From Leucobacter chromiireducens subsp. solipictus (lineage in GTDB: Bacteria > Actinomycetota > Actinomycetes > Actinomycetales > Microbacteriaceae), in assembly GCF_016758195.1 (NCBI RefSeq), contig NZ_QYAC01000005.1:186001-250000 (forward strand): DNA of 64,000 bases, written 5' to 3'. Position 1 is the stretch's first letter. Each line of letters opens with the position of its first letter. Under the pieces are notes generated by a model. It saw only the letters and a program-made list of their open reading frames with translations. It searched no databases and was not told the origin of the DNA. The translations under genes and the position numbers were made by a program. Below are positions 8,840 to 16,574 of this stretch, one piece after another.

Positions 8840-10279
8840 ATGGCGAAAGCGTATGAACGGAAGCATCGCATCGCGGTGCTCGGTGGCGGTCCCGGTGGCT
8901 ACGAAGCGGCGCTCGCGGGCGCGCAGCTCGGGGCCGAGGTGACGCTGATTGAAAGCGCCGGGGTCGGCGGAGCAGCGGTGCTCACCGACGTGGTGCCCTC
9001 GAAGAGCCTGATCGGCACCGCGGGTGCCGTCCAGGCGGTGCGAGACTCGGGCAAGCTCGGCGTGCAAGCGTTTGTGCCCGGCGGCGACGGGAAGCCCGTC
9101 CGCCCCGAAATCGCGGTCAACCTCGCCGCCGTGAACAAGCGGCTCCTCGCGATGGCGGGGGCACAGTCGGTGGACATGCTCCGCACGCTTGAAGACGCGG
9201 GCGTCCGCGTCGTCCAGGGGGAGGGACGCCTCGACGGGCCGAACGCGGTGCTCGTCTCGACCGCCGCCGCGGGCGAGGGGACCGACTTCGACCGCGTCGA
9301 AGCGGACACCATTGTCGTCGCCGTAGGGGCAAGCCCGCGGGAACTCGACTCCGCGAAGCCGGACGGCGAACGCATCCTCACCTGGAAGCAGCTCTACGAT
9401 CTCCCGGCGATCCCCGAGCACCTGGTCGTCGTGGGCTCCGGGGTCACCGGTGCCGAGTTCGCGAACGCGTACCGCACCCTGGGTGCTGAGGTGACCCTCG
9501 TGTCCAGCCGGGAACAGGTGCTCCCGGGCGAGGATCCCGACGCGGCCGCCGTGATCGAACGCGAGTTCACGCGCCTCGGCATGAACGTGATGTCGAAGTC
9601 GCGGGCCTCCACCGTGACCCGCACCGCAGACGGCGTCCTCGTGGAACTCGAAGACGGCCGCACGATCGAGGCGTCCCACTGCCTGATGGCCGTCGGGTCG
9701 ATTCCGAACACCGCCGGCCTCGGCCTCGAAGAGGCGGGCGTGAGCCTGACCGACAGCGGCCACATCCGGGTGAACAAGGTGGCGCGCACCGGGGTCCCGT
9801 CGATCTACGCCGCGGGCGACTGCACCGACTTCTACCCGCTCGCCTCGGTCGCCTCGATGCAGGGACGCACGGCGATCATGCACGCGCTCGGCGACTTCGT
9901 GCGCCCGATTGACCTGCGCAACGTCGCCGCAAACGTGTTCACCTACCCGGAGATCGCGACCGTCGGCTGGAACGAGCGCTCGCTCGAAGACGCCGCGGAC
10001 GTCGCCAAGGCGATCTCGCACACGATCCCGCTGAGCGTGAACCCGCGCGCGAAGATGATCGGCTTCACCGACGGCTTCGTGAAGTTGTTCGCGTGGGAGG
10101 CGTCCGGCACCGTGATCGGCGGCGTGATCGTCTCCCACCGCGCGAGCGAGCTGATCTTCCCGGTGGCACTCGCGGTCGAACACCGGCTCACCGTCGATCA
10201 GGTGGCCTCCGCGTTCGCCGTGTACCCGTCGATGACGGGCGCGATCACCGACGCCGCGCGCGCACTGCACCGGCACTAA
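8840..10279 (+). CDS. lpdA: NAD(P)H-quinone dehydrogenase, LpdA/Rv3303c type flavoprotein
   Basis: A 479-residue member of the pyridine nucleotide-disulfide oxidoreductase family. It has the N-terminal FAD motif G-G-G-P-G-G-Y-E, the second Rossmann motif V-V-G-S-G-V-T-G-A-E-F near residue 200, the A-A-G-D-C-T-D FAD motif near residue 320, and the dimerisation domain. The redox-active CxxxxC of true dihydrolipoamide dehydrogenases is missing: the equivalent segment reads G-V-G-G-A-A-V-L-T-D-V-V-P-S-K. The C-terminal His-Glu pair is also not present in its usual form. This is the pattern of M. tuberculosis Rv3303c, which reduces quinones rather than lipoamide. The cupredoxin gene follows after 24 nt. 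Confidence 0.88.
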   Translation: MAKAYERKHRIAVLGGGPGGYEAALAGAQLGAEVTLIESAGVGGAAVLTDVVPSKSLIGTAGAVQAVRDSGKLGVQAFVPGGDGKPVRPEIAVNLAAVNKRLLAMAGAQSVDMLRTLEDAGVRVVQGEGRLDGPNAVLVSTAAAGEGTDFDRVEADTIVVAVGASPRELDSAKPDGERILTWKQLYDLPAIPEHLVVVGSGVTGAEFANAYRTLGAEVTLVSSREQVLPGEDPDAAAVIEREFTRLGMNVMSKSRASTVTRTADGVLVELEDGRTIEASHCLMAVGSIPNTAGLGLEEAGVSLTDSGHIRVNKVARTGVPSIYAAGDCTDFYPLASVASMQGRTAIMHALGDFVRPIDLRNVAANVFTYPEIATVGWNERSLEDAADVAKAISHTIPLSVNPRAKMIGFTDGFVKLFAWEASGTVIGGVIVSHRASELIFPVALAVEHRLTVDQVASAFAVYPSMTGAITDAARALHRH

Positions 10280-10303
10280 GCCTGACGATTCCGGAGTGAG
10301 GGC

Positions 10304-10720
10304 ATGGACATGAACTCAGAAACCATCCGCACGGTGACCCTGTCCCGCCGGCGGTTGCTCGGCGGTGTTGCGGGACTCGTTGGGGTCGGAGCCACCGCGG
10401 CGCTGGTGGGCTGTGCCCCCGCGGGCAAGCCGGAGCTCGTGCCCTCCGACGATGAGGTGCAGGCTGCGGCAACCGTGCGCGCCTTCGACAACGCGTACGA
10501 TCCGCCCGAGGTGGAGATCACGGTGAATCAGGCGGTGCGATGGGACTTCGCGGGTCCCGCGGAGCACGACGTGGTCGCGGACGACGGGAGCTTCGTGAGC
10601 CCCCTGCAGACCGAGGGCAGCTACACGCACGTGTTTACCGAGCCGGGGGAGTACCCCTACGATTGCTCGGTCCACCCCGAGATGACGGGCGTGGTGCGGG
10701 TGACCTCGGCGCAGCCGTAG
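10304..10720 (+). CDS. Tat-exported cupredoxin-domain lipoprotein
   Basis: A 138-residue small blue-copper-type protein. The N-terminus combines a twin-arginine S-R-R-R-L-L-G motif with a lipobox (A-L-V-G-C), so it is predicted to be folded before export and lipid-anchored. The mature part is a plastocyanin-like domain in which the four copper ligands are recognisable: His in A-E-H-D-V, Cys in Y-D-C-S-V-H, the following His, and Met in P-E-M-T-G. It may pass electrons at the outer membrane face. Whether it works with the preceding flavoprotein is inference from adjacency. An ATG at 10310 is an alternative start. Confidence 0.88.
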   Translation: MDMNSETIRTVTLSRRRLLGGVAGLVGVGATAALVGCAPAGKPELVPSDDEVQAAATVRAFDNAYDPPEVEITVNQAVRWDFAGPAEHDVVADDGSFVSPLQTEGSYTHVFTEPGEYPYDCSVHPEMTGVVRVTSAQP

Positions 10721-10739
10721 CGAGCGGCTACCCACGCCA

Positions 10740-10775
10740 AAGGGGCGGGACGCGATTCTTCGCGTCCCGCCCCTT
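10740..10775. terminator. Bidirectional terminator hairpin
   Basis: Perfect 15-bp stem, AAGGGGCGGGACGCG at 10740-10754 with 10761-10775, loop ATTCTT. It sits between the convergent cupredoxin and RNA methyltransferase genes and can serve both. Confidence 0.8.
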
Positions 10776-10805
10776 CGGCGTTTCCGGCGGCTGCGCCGCC
10801 GCGGC

Positions 10806-12134
10806 CTACGCGCGCTCGAACACCGCGAGCGTCTCGAAGTGGTGCGTGTGCGGGAAGATGTCGAAGCCGCGCAGGCTCGTCAGCTCGTAGCCCGCCTCCC
10901 GCAGCGTCTTCGTGTCGCGCGCCAGCGCAACCGGGTCGCACGCGACGTACACGATGTTCGCGGGGGCGAGCTGGATCAGCTGCGCCGTGACCTCGCCGCC
11001 CGCGCCCGAGCGCGGCGGATCCAACACCACCGTGCCACGGCTCAGGCGATCCCGCACCGGCGCGGCGGACTGCAGCAGCTCCGCAAGATGGCGATCCACG
11101 CGCGCGGTCAGGGCGCGGGCGCCCACGAGTTCGGACAGGTTCTCTGCCGCGTCGTCGGTCGCAGCCCCCTCCGCCTCGATTGAGGTGATCTTGAGACCGG
11201 GGCCCGCCGCCTCGGCGACCGCCGCGGCCAGGAGTCCCGCACCGCCGTACAGATCAAGGTTCCCGGCGGCCGGATCGAAGCGGCCATCCTCGATGAGATC
11301 GCTCACCGCATCGCGCACGGCGGTGAACAGCAGCGCCGGGGCCTCACGGTGCACCTGCCAGAAGCCGCCCGCGCGCACGAGGAAGCCGCGATCCTCCACG
11401 AGCTCCTGCACGGCGTCGTTCGCACCCGCGCGGGTGCGCTCACCCGCCATGCCGAGCAGCATCCGCGGGTCGTCGGCGGAGGGGGCGACGAGATCGACGG
11501 TGGCGACGCCGGGCATGAGGTCCCCGAGCGGGGCAATCTGCGCGATGCCCGCGTTCGCGAGCGGCAGCGAATCGACCGAGATGATCCGGCGGCTGCGAGC
11601 CGCATACGGGCCGACCGCGCCGGTCTCGGGGTCCACGTGCAGGCGGACCCGGCTGCGGTAGCCGAGGCCGTTCGTCTCGTCGTCGCCGGGCGCGGCCTCG
11701 ATGAGGTCGGCGAGCGCCTCACGGAGGTCCTCGCCCTCCTCAGCGGCGAGCTCAACACCGCCGAAGCGACGCATCGCGTCCGTCAGGACCTCGGCCTTCA
11801 GCAGCCGCTGCCGATCCAGCGCAATGTGGCCAAACTCGGCCCCGCCCGCGCGATCCTCGGGATCCAGCGCAACGCTCGCGGCGTCCCAGACGTGATCGCG
11901 CCGGTCAGCCGACGCCTCAATCACCTCGGTGGTCGTGGCGCGGGCAAACGACTTCTTCTTCGCATCGGTGACGCGGGCGCGCACGCGCTCGCCCGGGATC
12001 GCGTCGGAGACGAAGACGACGCGGCCGTCGTGCCGGGCGACGCTGATGCCGCCGTGCGCGATGCCGGTGACGTCGAGTTCGATTTCTGCGCCGACCTCAA
12101 GAGGGCTGCCGGCGGGGGTGTCAGGGAAAGCCAT
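10806..12134 (-). CDS. RNA (uracil-C5) methyltransferase, TrmA/RumA family
   Basis: A SAM-dependent enzyme that methylates a uracil in rRNA or tRNA. The 442-residue product starts with a TRAM-like beta-barrel (about residues 12-70). It then has a SAM-binding domain with D-L-Y-G-G-A-G-L, the D-P-P-R-S-G motif, and the catalytic Cys in Y-V-A-C-D-P-V-A-L-A-R-D. The closing segment F-D-I-F-P-H-T-H-H-F-E-T is typical. The four cysteines that bind an Fe-S cluster in RlmD-type enzymes are absent, as in many actinobacterial members. Which uracil is modified cannot be told from sequence. Confidence 0.9.
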   Translation of the reverse strand: MAFPDTPAGSPLEVGAEIELDVTGIAHGGISVARHDGRVVFVSDAIPGERVRARVTDAKKKSFARATTTEVIEASADRRDHVWDAASVALDPEDRAGGAEFGHIALDRQRLLKAEVLTDAMRRFGGVELAAEEGEDLREALADLIEAAPGDDETNGLGYRSRVRLHVDPETGAVGPYAARSRRIISVDSLPLANAGIAQIAPLGDLMPGVATVDLVAPSADDPRMLLGMAGERTRAGANDAVQELVEDRGFLVRAGGFWQVHREAPALLFTAVRDAVSDLIEDGRFDPAAGNLDLYGGAGLLAAAVAEAAGPGLKITSIEAEGAATDDAAENLSELVGARALTARVDRHLAELLQSAAPVRDRLSRGTVVLDPPRSGAGGEVTAQLIQLAPANIVYVACDPVALARDTKTLREAGYELTSLRGFDIFPHTHHFETLAVFERA

Positions 12135-12168
12135 GCGTCCTATTCTCCCATCTCCGCGGGAACCGGCG

Positions 12169-12174
12169 TATCAT
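12169..12174 (+). promoter_or_regulatory. Putative -10 box, leaderless ABC ATPase gene
   Basis: TATCAT ends 6 nt before the ATG at 12181. Confidence 0.5.
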
Positions 12175-12180
12175 CGGCAC

Positions 12181-12912
12181 ATGGACAGCCGACGAACGGC
12201 GGTGGCGGTGCGACGCCTCACCGTGCGACGCGGCGGTCGCGTCGTGCTGAGCGAGCTCGGGCTCGACATCCCCGAGGGACAGATCACCGGGGTGCTCGGC
12301 CCCTCCGGCTGCGGCAAGAGCACGTTGCTGCGCGCGATCGTCGGGGTGCAGGACCACGCCGACGGCGAGGTGCGAGTCCTGGGGCACGCCGCAGGTGCGC
12401 CCGCCCTCCGCCGCAGCGTGGCCTACGCGACGCAGGCCGCATCCGTCTACGACGACCTCACCGTGCGCCAGAACCTTCGCTACTTTGCGCGGATCCTGGG
12501 CACTCCGAAGGATGATGCCGAACGCGTGATCGCGCTCGTCGGGCTGCAGGCGGAGGCGGAAACGCGGGTGGAACGGCTCAGCGGCGGCCAGCGCAATCGC
12601 GTGTCGCTCGCGGTGGCCCTGCTCGGCGATCCCCAGCTCATCGTGCTTGACGAACCCACGGTCGGGCTCGACCCGGTGTTGCGCGCGGAGCTCTGGGAAC
12701 TGTTCAAGTCGCTGGCCGAGGGCGGCACCACGCTGATCGTGAGCAGCCACGTCATGGACGAGGCCCTGCGGTGCGACCGGTTGCTCCTCATGCGGGAGGG
12801 GCGGATCGTCGCGGACACCACGCCCGCCGAGTTGCTGCGATCCACCGGAGCGTCGGACCCCGAGCAGGCGTTCCTCGCGGTCATCGCCGCGGCCGCCCCG
12901 GGAGCGGGGTAG
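12181..12912 (+). CDS. ABC transporter ATP-binding protein (ABC-2 exporter type)
   Basis: The ATPase half of an exporter, 243 residues. Walker A is G-P-S-G-C-G-K-S-T near residue 40, the signature motif is R-L-S-G-G-Q-R-N-R near 135, Walker B is L-I-V-L-D-E-P-T near 155, and the switch His follows in S-S-H-V-M-D-E. The sequence resembles DrrA/NatA-type drug or lipid exporters. The open frame continues upstream through the antisense of the methyltransferase gene, but the ATG at 12181 fits the start of the domain and the promoter. The permease starts 4 nt after the stop. Confidence 0.9.
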   Translation: MDSRRTAVAVRRLTVRRGGRVVLSELGLDIPEGQITGVLGPSGCGKSTLLRAIVGVQDHADGEVRVLGHAAGAPALRRSVAYATQAASVYDDLTVRQNLRYFARILGTPKDDAERVIALVGLQAEAETRVERLSGGQRNRVSLAVALLGDPQLIVLDEPTVGLDPVLRAELWELFKSLAEGGTTLIVSSHVMDEALRCDRLLLMREGRIVADTTPAELLRSTGASDPEQAFLAVIAAAAPGAG

Positions 12913-12916
12913 CCCG

Positions 12917-13651
12917 ATGCGCCTCACGAGGACCCTGGCGACCGCCGGCCGCGTGCTGCGGCAGCTGGCGCACGACCCACGATCAATCGCGCTGCTTCTG
13001 CTCGCGCCGAGCCTCTTGGTGGGGCTCTTCGCCTGGCTGCTCAGCGACCAGGAGGGTGCCTTCGACCGTTTCGGAGGGCCCATCCTGGCCCTGTTCCCGT
13101 TCATCCTGATGTTTATCATCACGTCCGTGACGACGCTGCGGGAGCGCCGCTCGGGCACGCTGGAACGGTTGATGGCCACCCCGATGGGCAAGGGGGATTT
13201 CATCCTCGGCTACGCGATCGCCTTTGGGCTGGTGGCCGCGATCCAGGCGGTCGTGACGGTGGGTTTCGCGGTGCTCGTGTGCGGACTCACCACGAGCGGC
13301 CCGGTGTGGCAGCTCGGGGCCGTCGCGGTGTGTGACGCGCTGCTCGGTACTGGGCTTGGGCTGCTCGCGAGCGCGTTTGCGCGCACCGAGTTCCAGGCGG
13401 TGCAGTTCATGCCCGTGCTCGTGTTCCCGCAGATCCTGCTTGGCGGGCTCCTGATGCCGCGCGAGGACATGCCGGAGGTACTGACCCGCATCTCGGACTG
13501 GCTGCCGCTCAGCTACGCGATCGACGCCGTGAACGCGGTGACCGCTGGCGAGGAGGGCTGGACACTGGGGTTCCCGCTGATCGTGATCGGTGCCGTGACC
13601 GTGCTTGCCCTCGGACTCGCCGCGCTGACGCTGCGCCGCCGCACGCCGTAG
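12917..13651 (+). CDS. ABC-2 type transporter permease
   Basis: The membrane half of the exporter encoded with the preceding ATPase. The 244-residue protein has six predicted transmembrane helices, a conserved cytoplasmic loop (T-L-R-E-R-R-S-G-T-L-E-R-L-M-A-T-P, residues 75-91) that contacts the ATPase, and the ABC-2 segment L-L-G-G-L-L-M-P-R-E-D-M-P with W-L-P-L-S-Y. This is the DrrB/YhhJ pattern. Substrate unknown; drug or lipid export is the usual role in the family. Confidence 0.88.
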   Translation: MRLTRTLATAGRVLRQLAHDPRSIALLLLAPSLLVGLFAWLLSDQEGAFDRFGGPILALFPFILMFIITSVTTLRERRSGTLERLMATPMGKGDFILGYAIAFGLVAAIQAVVTVGFAVLVCGLTTSGPVWQLGAVAVCDALLGTGLGLLASAFARTEFQAVQFMPVLVFPQILLGGLLMPREDMPEVLTRISDWLPLSYAIDAVNAVTAGEEGWTLGFPLIVIGAVTVLALGLAALTLRRRTP

Positions 13652-13723
13652 GGCGTGCGCGGATCCGCGCGTTCCGTTCCGGTCCCCGTCCCCGTCCCCG
13701 TTCCGGTTCTGCGAGCCCGCCCA

Positions 13724-13789
13724 AACTGAGTCAAATTATCTAGCGCGAGGCATTCTTGGCGGAAAATCCCTCGGTTTCGAGAAATTGCC
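13724..13789. repeat. Family A palindromic element, copy A1 (degenerate)
   Basis: About 66 nt with the left half GAGTCAAATTATCTAGCGCGA and a right half ending AGAAATTGCC. It shares the asymmetric loop letters CATTCTT...GGAAAA with copy A3. Its arms no longer pair well. It sits after the ABC-2 permease gene and abuts the 22-bp tandem repeat. Confidence 0.65.
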
Positions 13790-13855
13790 GGGGTAGAGCG
13801 GGATGCGCTGCGGGGTAGAGCGGGATGCGCTGCGGGGTAGAGGGGGAGGCGCTGC
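13790..13855 (+). repeat. 22-bp tandem repeat, three units
   Basis: Units at 13790-13811 and 13812-13833 are identical (GGGGTAGAGCGGGATGCGCT then GC); the third at 13834-13855 has three differences. No function visible. Confidence 0.85.
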
Positions 13856-13884
13856 GGGGGTCCTGCGGGGCAGGGCGGGGTGCG

Positions 13885-13890
13885 TAGGAT
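13885..13890 (+). promoter_or_regulatory. Putative -10 box of a leaderless maf promoter
   Basis: TAGGAT ends 6 nt before the ATG at 13897. Confidence 0.5.
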
Positions 13891-13896
13891 CGATGC

Positions 13897-14544
13897 ATGC
13901 GCCTCTACCTCGCCTCGACCTCGCCCGCCCGCCTCTCCGTGCTGCGCGGTGCGGGGATCGAACCGATCTGCTTCTCGCCCGAGGTTGACGAGGACGCGGC
14001 GGTCGCTGCGCGCGAGGCCGAGCTCGGCCGGGCCCTGAGCGCCCCGGAACTCACCGAGTACCTGGGGCGGCTCAAGGCCGAGGACGTGGTGGCCCGGCAC
14101 GGGCACGAGATCGACGGCCTGGTGCTTGGGGGCGACTCGATGTTCCTGCTCGACGATGAGATCCTGGGGAAGCCGCACCTGCCCGAGGTTGCGCTTGAGC
14201 GGTCGCGGCAGCACCGCGGACGCACCGGCGTGCTGCACTCCGGGCACTGGGTGATCGACCATACCGGAGGGGCCGTGCGGGGCGCAGTGGGCGGCGTCGA
14301 TACCGCTTCGGTGACGCTCGCCGCGGACCTGAGCGACGCCGAGCTCGAGGCCTACGTGGCCACCGGAGAACCGCTCGAACTCGCCGGGGGCTTCGCGATC
14401 GACGGGCTGGCCGGCGCGTTCATCGAGCGGATCGAGGGGGCGCCGAGCTGTGTGATTGGGCTCTCCCTCCCGGAGCTCCGGCGCCTCGTGGTGCGCCTGG
14501 GGCACTCCTACCCGTCCCTGTGGAACGCGCCCACCGGCCCGTAG
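13897..14544 (+). CDS. maf: Maf family nucleotide pyrophosphatase
   Basis: A 215-residue house-cleaning NTP pyrophosphatase of the Maf/YhdE fold. The start has L-A-S-T-S-P-A-R-L-S-V-L-R, the family's opening signature. Further markers are the catalytic G-G-D-S-M-F near residue 87 and G-K-P-H-L-P. It probably hydrolyses non-canonical or modified nucleoside triphosphates in the cytoplasm. The older name 'septum formation inhibitor' comes from overexpression in Bacillus. It is likely expressed alone from a leaderless promoter. Confidence 0.9.
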   Translation: MRLYLASTSPARLSVLRGAGIEPICFSPEVDEDAAVAAREAELGRALSAPELTEYLGRLKAEDVVARHGHEIDGLVLGGDSMFLLDDEILGKPHLPEVALERSRQHRGRTGVLHSGHWVIDHTGGAVRGAVGGVDTASVTLAADLSDAELEAYVATGEPLELAGGFAIDGLAGAFIERIEGAPSCVIGLSLPELRRLVVRLGHSYPSLWNAPTGP

Positions 14545-14620
14545 CCCGCCGGACCTCCCGGGCCGTAGGGGGCATCTGCCCTTGCTCCCTGCGACCCGCC
14601 GCCGATTTTCTCCTCCACAC

Positions 14621-14686
14621 CGAGGGAATTTATCTGGAACGAGCCGAATGAGACCGTATTGCGCTCGTTGGAGATAATTTGCCTAC
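14621..14686. repeat. Family A palindromic element, copy A2
   Basis: Left half CGAGGGAATTTATCTGGAAC, right half AGATAATTTGCCTACG, with GAACGAG...GCTCGTT pairing inside. It lies between the convergent maf and PucR genes, after the maf stop. The internal loop differs from A1, A3 and A4. Confidence 0.75.
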
Positions 14687-14752
14687 GTTCGGGCGGCGGG
14701 CGGCAGGTGGCGGGTGCAGGGGCGGGCGCTGGGCACCGCGCGGGTGCCGGAG

Positions 14753-16414
14753 CTAGGCGTCGGTGCGCGCGAGGAGGGCGACCGCCAGGGTGGCGATCGT
14801 CGTGCCGTCGGCGAGGTCGACGTCGAGGAGCTCCTCGATGAGTGCGAGCCGCTGGTAGAACACTGAGCGGGAGAGCCGCGCACGCTGGGCGGCGAGTGAG
14901 CGGTTCGTGGGGTGATCGAGGTACGCGCGGAGCACGTCGAGCAAATCTCCACTGTGACCGGGCCCCGCGGCCGCATCGTGAGCGATCACGGGGCCGAGCG
15001 TGTGGGCCACGTACTCCTGCACCTCGGGCGTCGCGGACAGGCCCCGCACGAGGTAGGCCAGCGCCTGGCGTTCGGCGATCTGCACGGTGACCCGGCCGGT
15101 CCCGGCGGCGGGGCGGAGCCGTCCGGCCGCGCGCACGCGCTCTAGGGAGGTGATGAGGGAGCGCACTCCGTGGCCGGCCGCGCCGAGCCCGAGGTGCGCC
15201 CGCCACGCACCCGGCGTCGTCGACGGCAGCAGCATGTCGAGTTCGCGTGCGAGCCGTACTGCGAGCGGGGGCGGCACCTCTCCCACACTCACCGCGACCC
15301 GCGGATCGTTGATCGGAAACGAGAGGAGTGCGAGCAGCGTGACGCGGGATCCCCCGTCGCTTGCGGCGTCCTCGGGCACGAGGATCACCCGGCCCTCGGG
15401 GGCCACGGCCCGCCGCAACGCGGTCTCCAGGACGGCGCGCTCCAGGGAGTCGTGGGCCCCGAAATCCGAGGTGCCGCGCAGGGTCGCCCCGAGCACCACG
15501 CGATCCGCGATGGGGAGCCCCGCCGCGGTGAGCTGGGTCGTCAGTTCCGTGTCGCGCCGGTATCGCCCGCTGAGCAGGGTGTCGAACAGCTGCTTCGAGC
15601 TGAGCCGGAGCCAGGCCTCTCCGCTCGTGTCGGCGAGGGTGCCGAGTGCGAGCGCGAACGCCCCGAGCTCCAGCACGGTCCGCCGGCCGGCCGGGTGCTC
15701 CGGCCCGGGCAGCGCCACGAGGCGACCGAATCGGCGGCCCTGCGCCTCGACAAACACCTGCTCGGCCTCCACCGGAAGCGCGGCGTCACCCGGGCGGGCC
15801 CACGCGGCAAGCACGTGCTCCGGGTCGCGATCCCGCGCCGCCCACGCCACCACCCGCCCGGTCGAGTCCTCGAGCACGACCGGCGCGGCCAGGGTGTCCG
15901 AGAGCCGTTCGACCACGTAGTCAACGGGGCTGCGGTTCAACCCGAGCTCGGTGAGCATCGTGTGCACCTCGGCGCGTGCGGCCAGCGCCTCGTGCTGGGT
16001 CGCGAGGACTCGCTGATGGATCCGCTGGGTCAGCTGCATGAACCGCACCTCGCGATGCAGCACGATCAGGGGGATGCCGCGCTCGCCGCAGGCCCGCACC
16101 AGCGGGCTCGGGGCGCTCGTGAAGTGGGCGCCCAGTTCGAGGATCACGGCCGCGGGACCGGCGGCCACGAGCGCCCCAGAGAGGGCGGCGAGCCCGTCGG
16201 GGTCGGTGGGCCAGCCCGCGCCGGTGGTGAGGACCAACTCGCCGCCGTCGAGGAGGGCGATCGCCCCGGTGCCCGCCACGACGTGCGCCCAGCGGAGGTG
16301 GCGGTCGATGCCGGATCGACCCGCCACCACTTCCGGGGCACCGGCCGCGAGTTCGGGAAGCGTGAGCACGTCGGCCACGGTGATCGGGGTGAGATCCGGC
16401 GCTGAATTTTCCAT
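14753..16414 (-). CDS. PucR family transcriptional regulator
   Basis: A 553-residue regulator with a PucR N-terminal domain (about residues 12-130), a middle GGDEF-like/CdaR region, and a C-terminal PucR helix-turn-helix: L-L-D-V-L-R-A-Y-L-D-H, then A-A-Q-R-A-R-L-S-R-S-V-F-Y-Q-R-L near residue 520. The open frame continues upstream, but the ATG at 16414 fits the domain start. It is divergent from mmsA and the class III aminotransferase, so it most likely controls their amino-acid catabolic operon. An almost perfect palindrome, TACACAGTGTA, lies at 16419-16429 just upstream of the start. Confidence 0.85.
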   Translation of the reverse strand: MENSAPDLTPITVADVLTLPELAAGAPEVVAGRSGIDRHLRWAHVVAGTGAIALLDGGELVLTTGAGWPTDPDGLAALSGALVAAGPAAVILELGAHFTSAPSPLVRACGERGIPLIVLHREVRFMQLTQRIHQRVLATQHEALAARAEVHTMLTELGLNRSPVDYVVERLSDTLAAPVVLEDSTGRVVAWAARDRDPEHVLAAWARPGDAALPVEAEQVFVEAQGRRFGRLVALPGPEHPAGRRTVLELGAFALALGTLADTSGEAWLRLSSKQLFDTLLSGRYRRDTELTTQLTAAGLPIADRVVLGATLRGTSDFGAHDSLERAVLETALRRAVAPEGRVILVPEDAASDGGSRVTLLALLSFPINDPRVAVSVGEVPPPLAVRLARELDMLLPSTTPGAWRAHLGLGAAGHGVRSLITSLERVRAAGRLRPAAGTGRVTVQIAERQALAYLVRGLSATPEVQEYVAHTLGPVIAHDAAAGPGHSGDLLDVLRAYLDHPTNRSLAAQRARLSRSVFYQRLALIEELLDVDLADGTTIATLAVALLARTDA

Positions 16415-16418
16415 GTCA

Positions 16419-16429
16419 TACACAGTGTA
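16419..16429. promoter_or_regulatory. Candidate operator between the PucR and mmsA genes
   Basis: TACACAGTGTA is palindromic apart from its central base and lies 5 nt upstream of the PucR start. It also contains a -10-like TACACT on the minus strand. Autoregulation is possible but not shown. The rest of the 160-nt divergent region shows nothing else clear. Confidence 0.35.
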
Positions 16430-16574
16430 CGGAACTGCGCCGAATCTGCGATGGTTTGTCGGTCGTTCTCGCGCACTCTCCCTGCCAGACTGGCAGCAGC
16501 GGGGCGTCAGGCCTCGAACATATTGCCCGGAAGCATCCGGGGAATCCACGCAGAAACAGAAAGCGGGCGAATCA

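Noticed and set aside
7916..10276. 786-codon minus-strand frame over lpdA
   Set aside because: Translation is His/Arg/Asp-rich without motifs, while lpdA on the plus strand has clear motifs.
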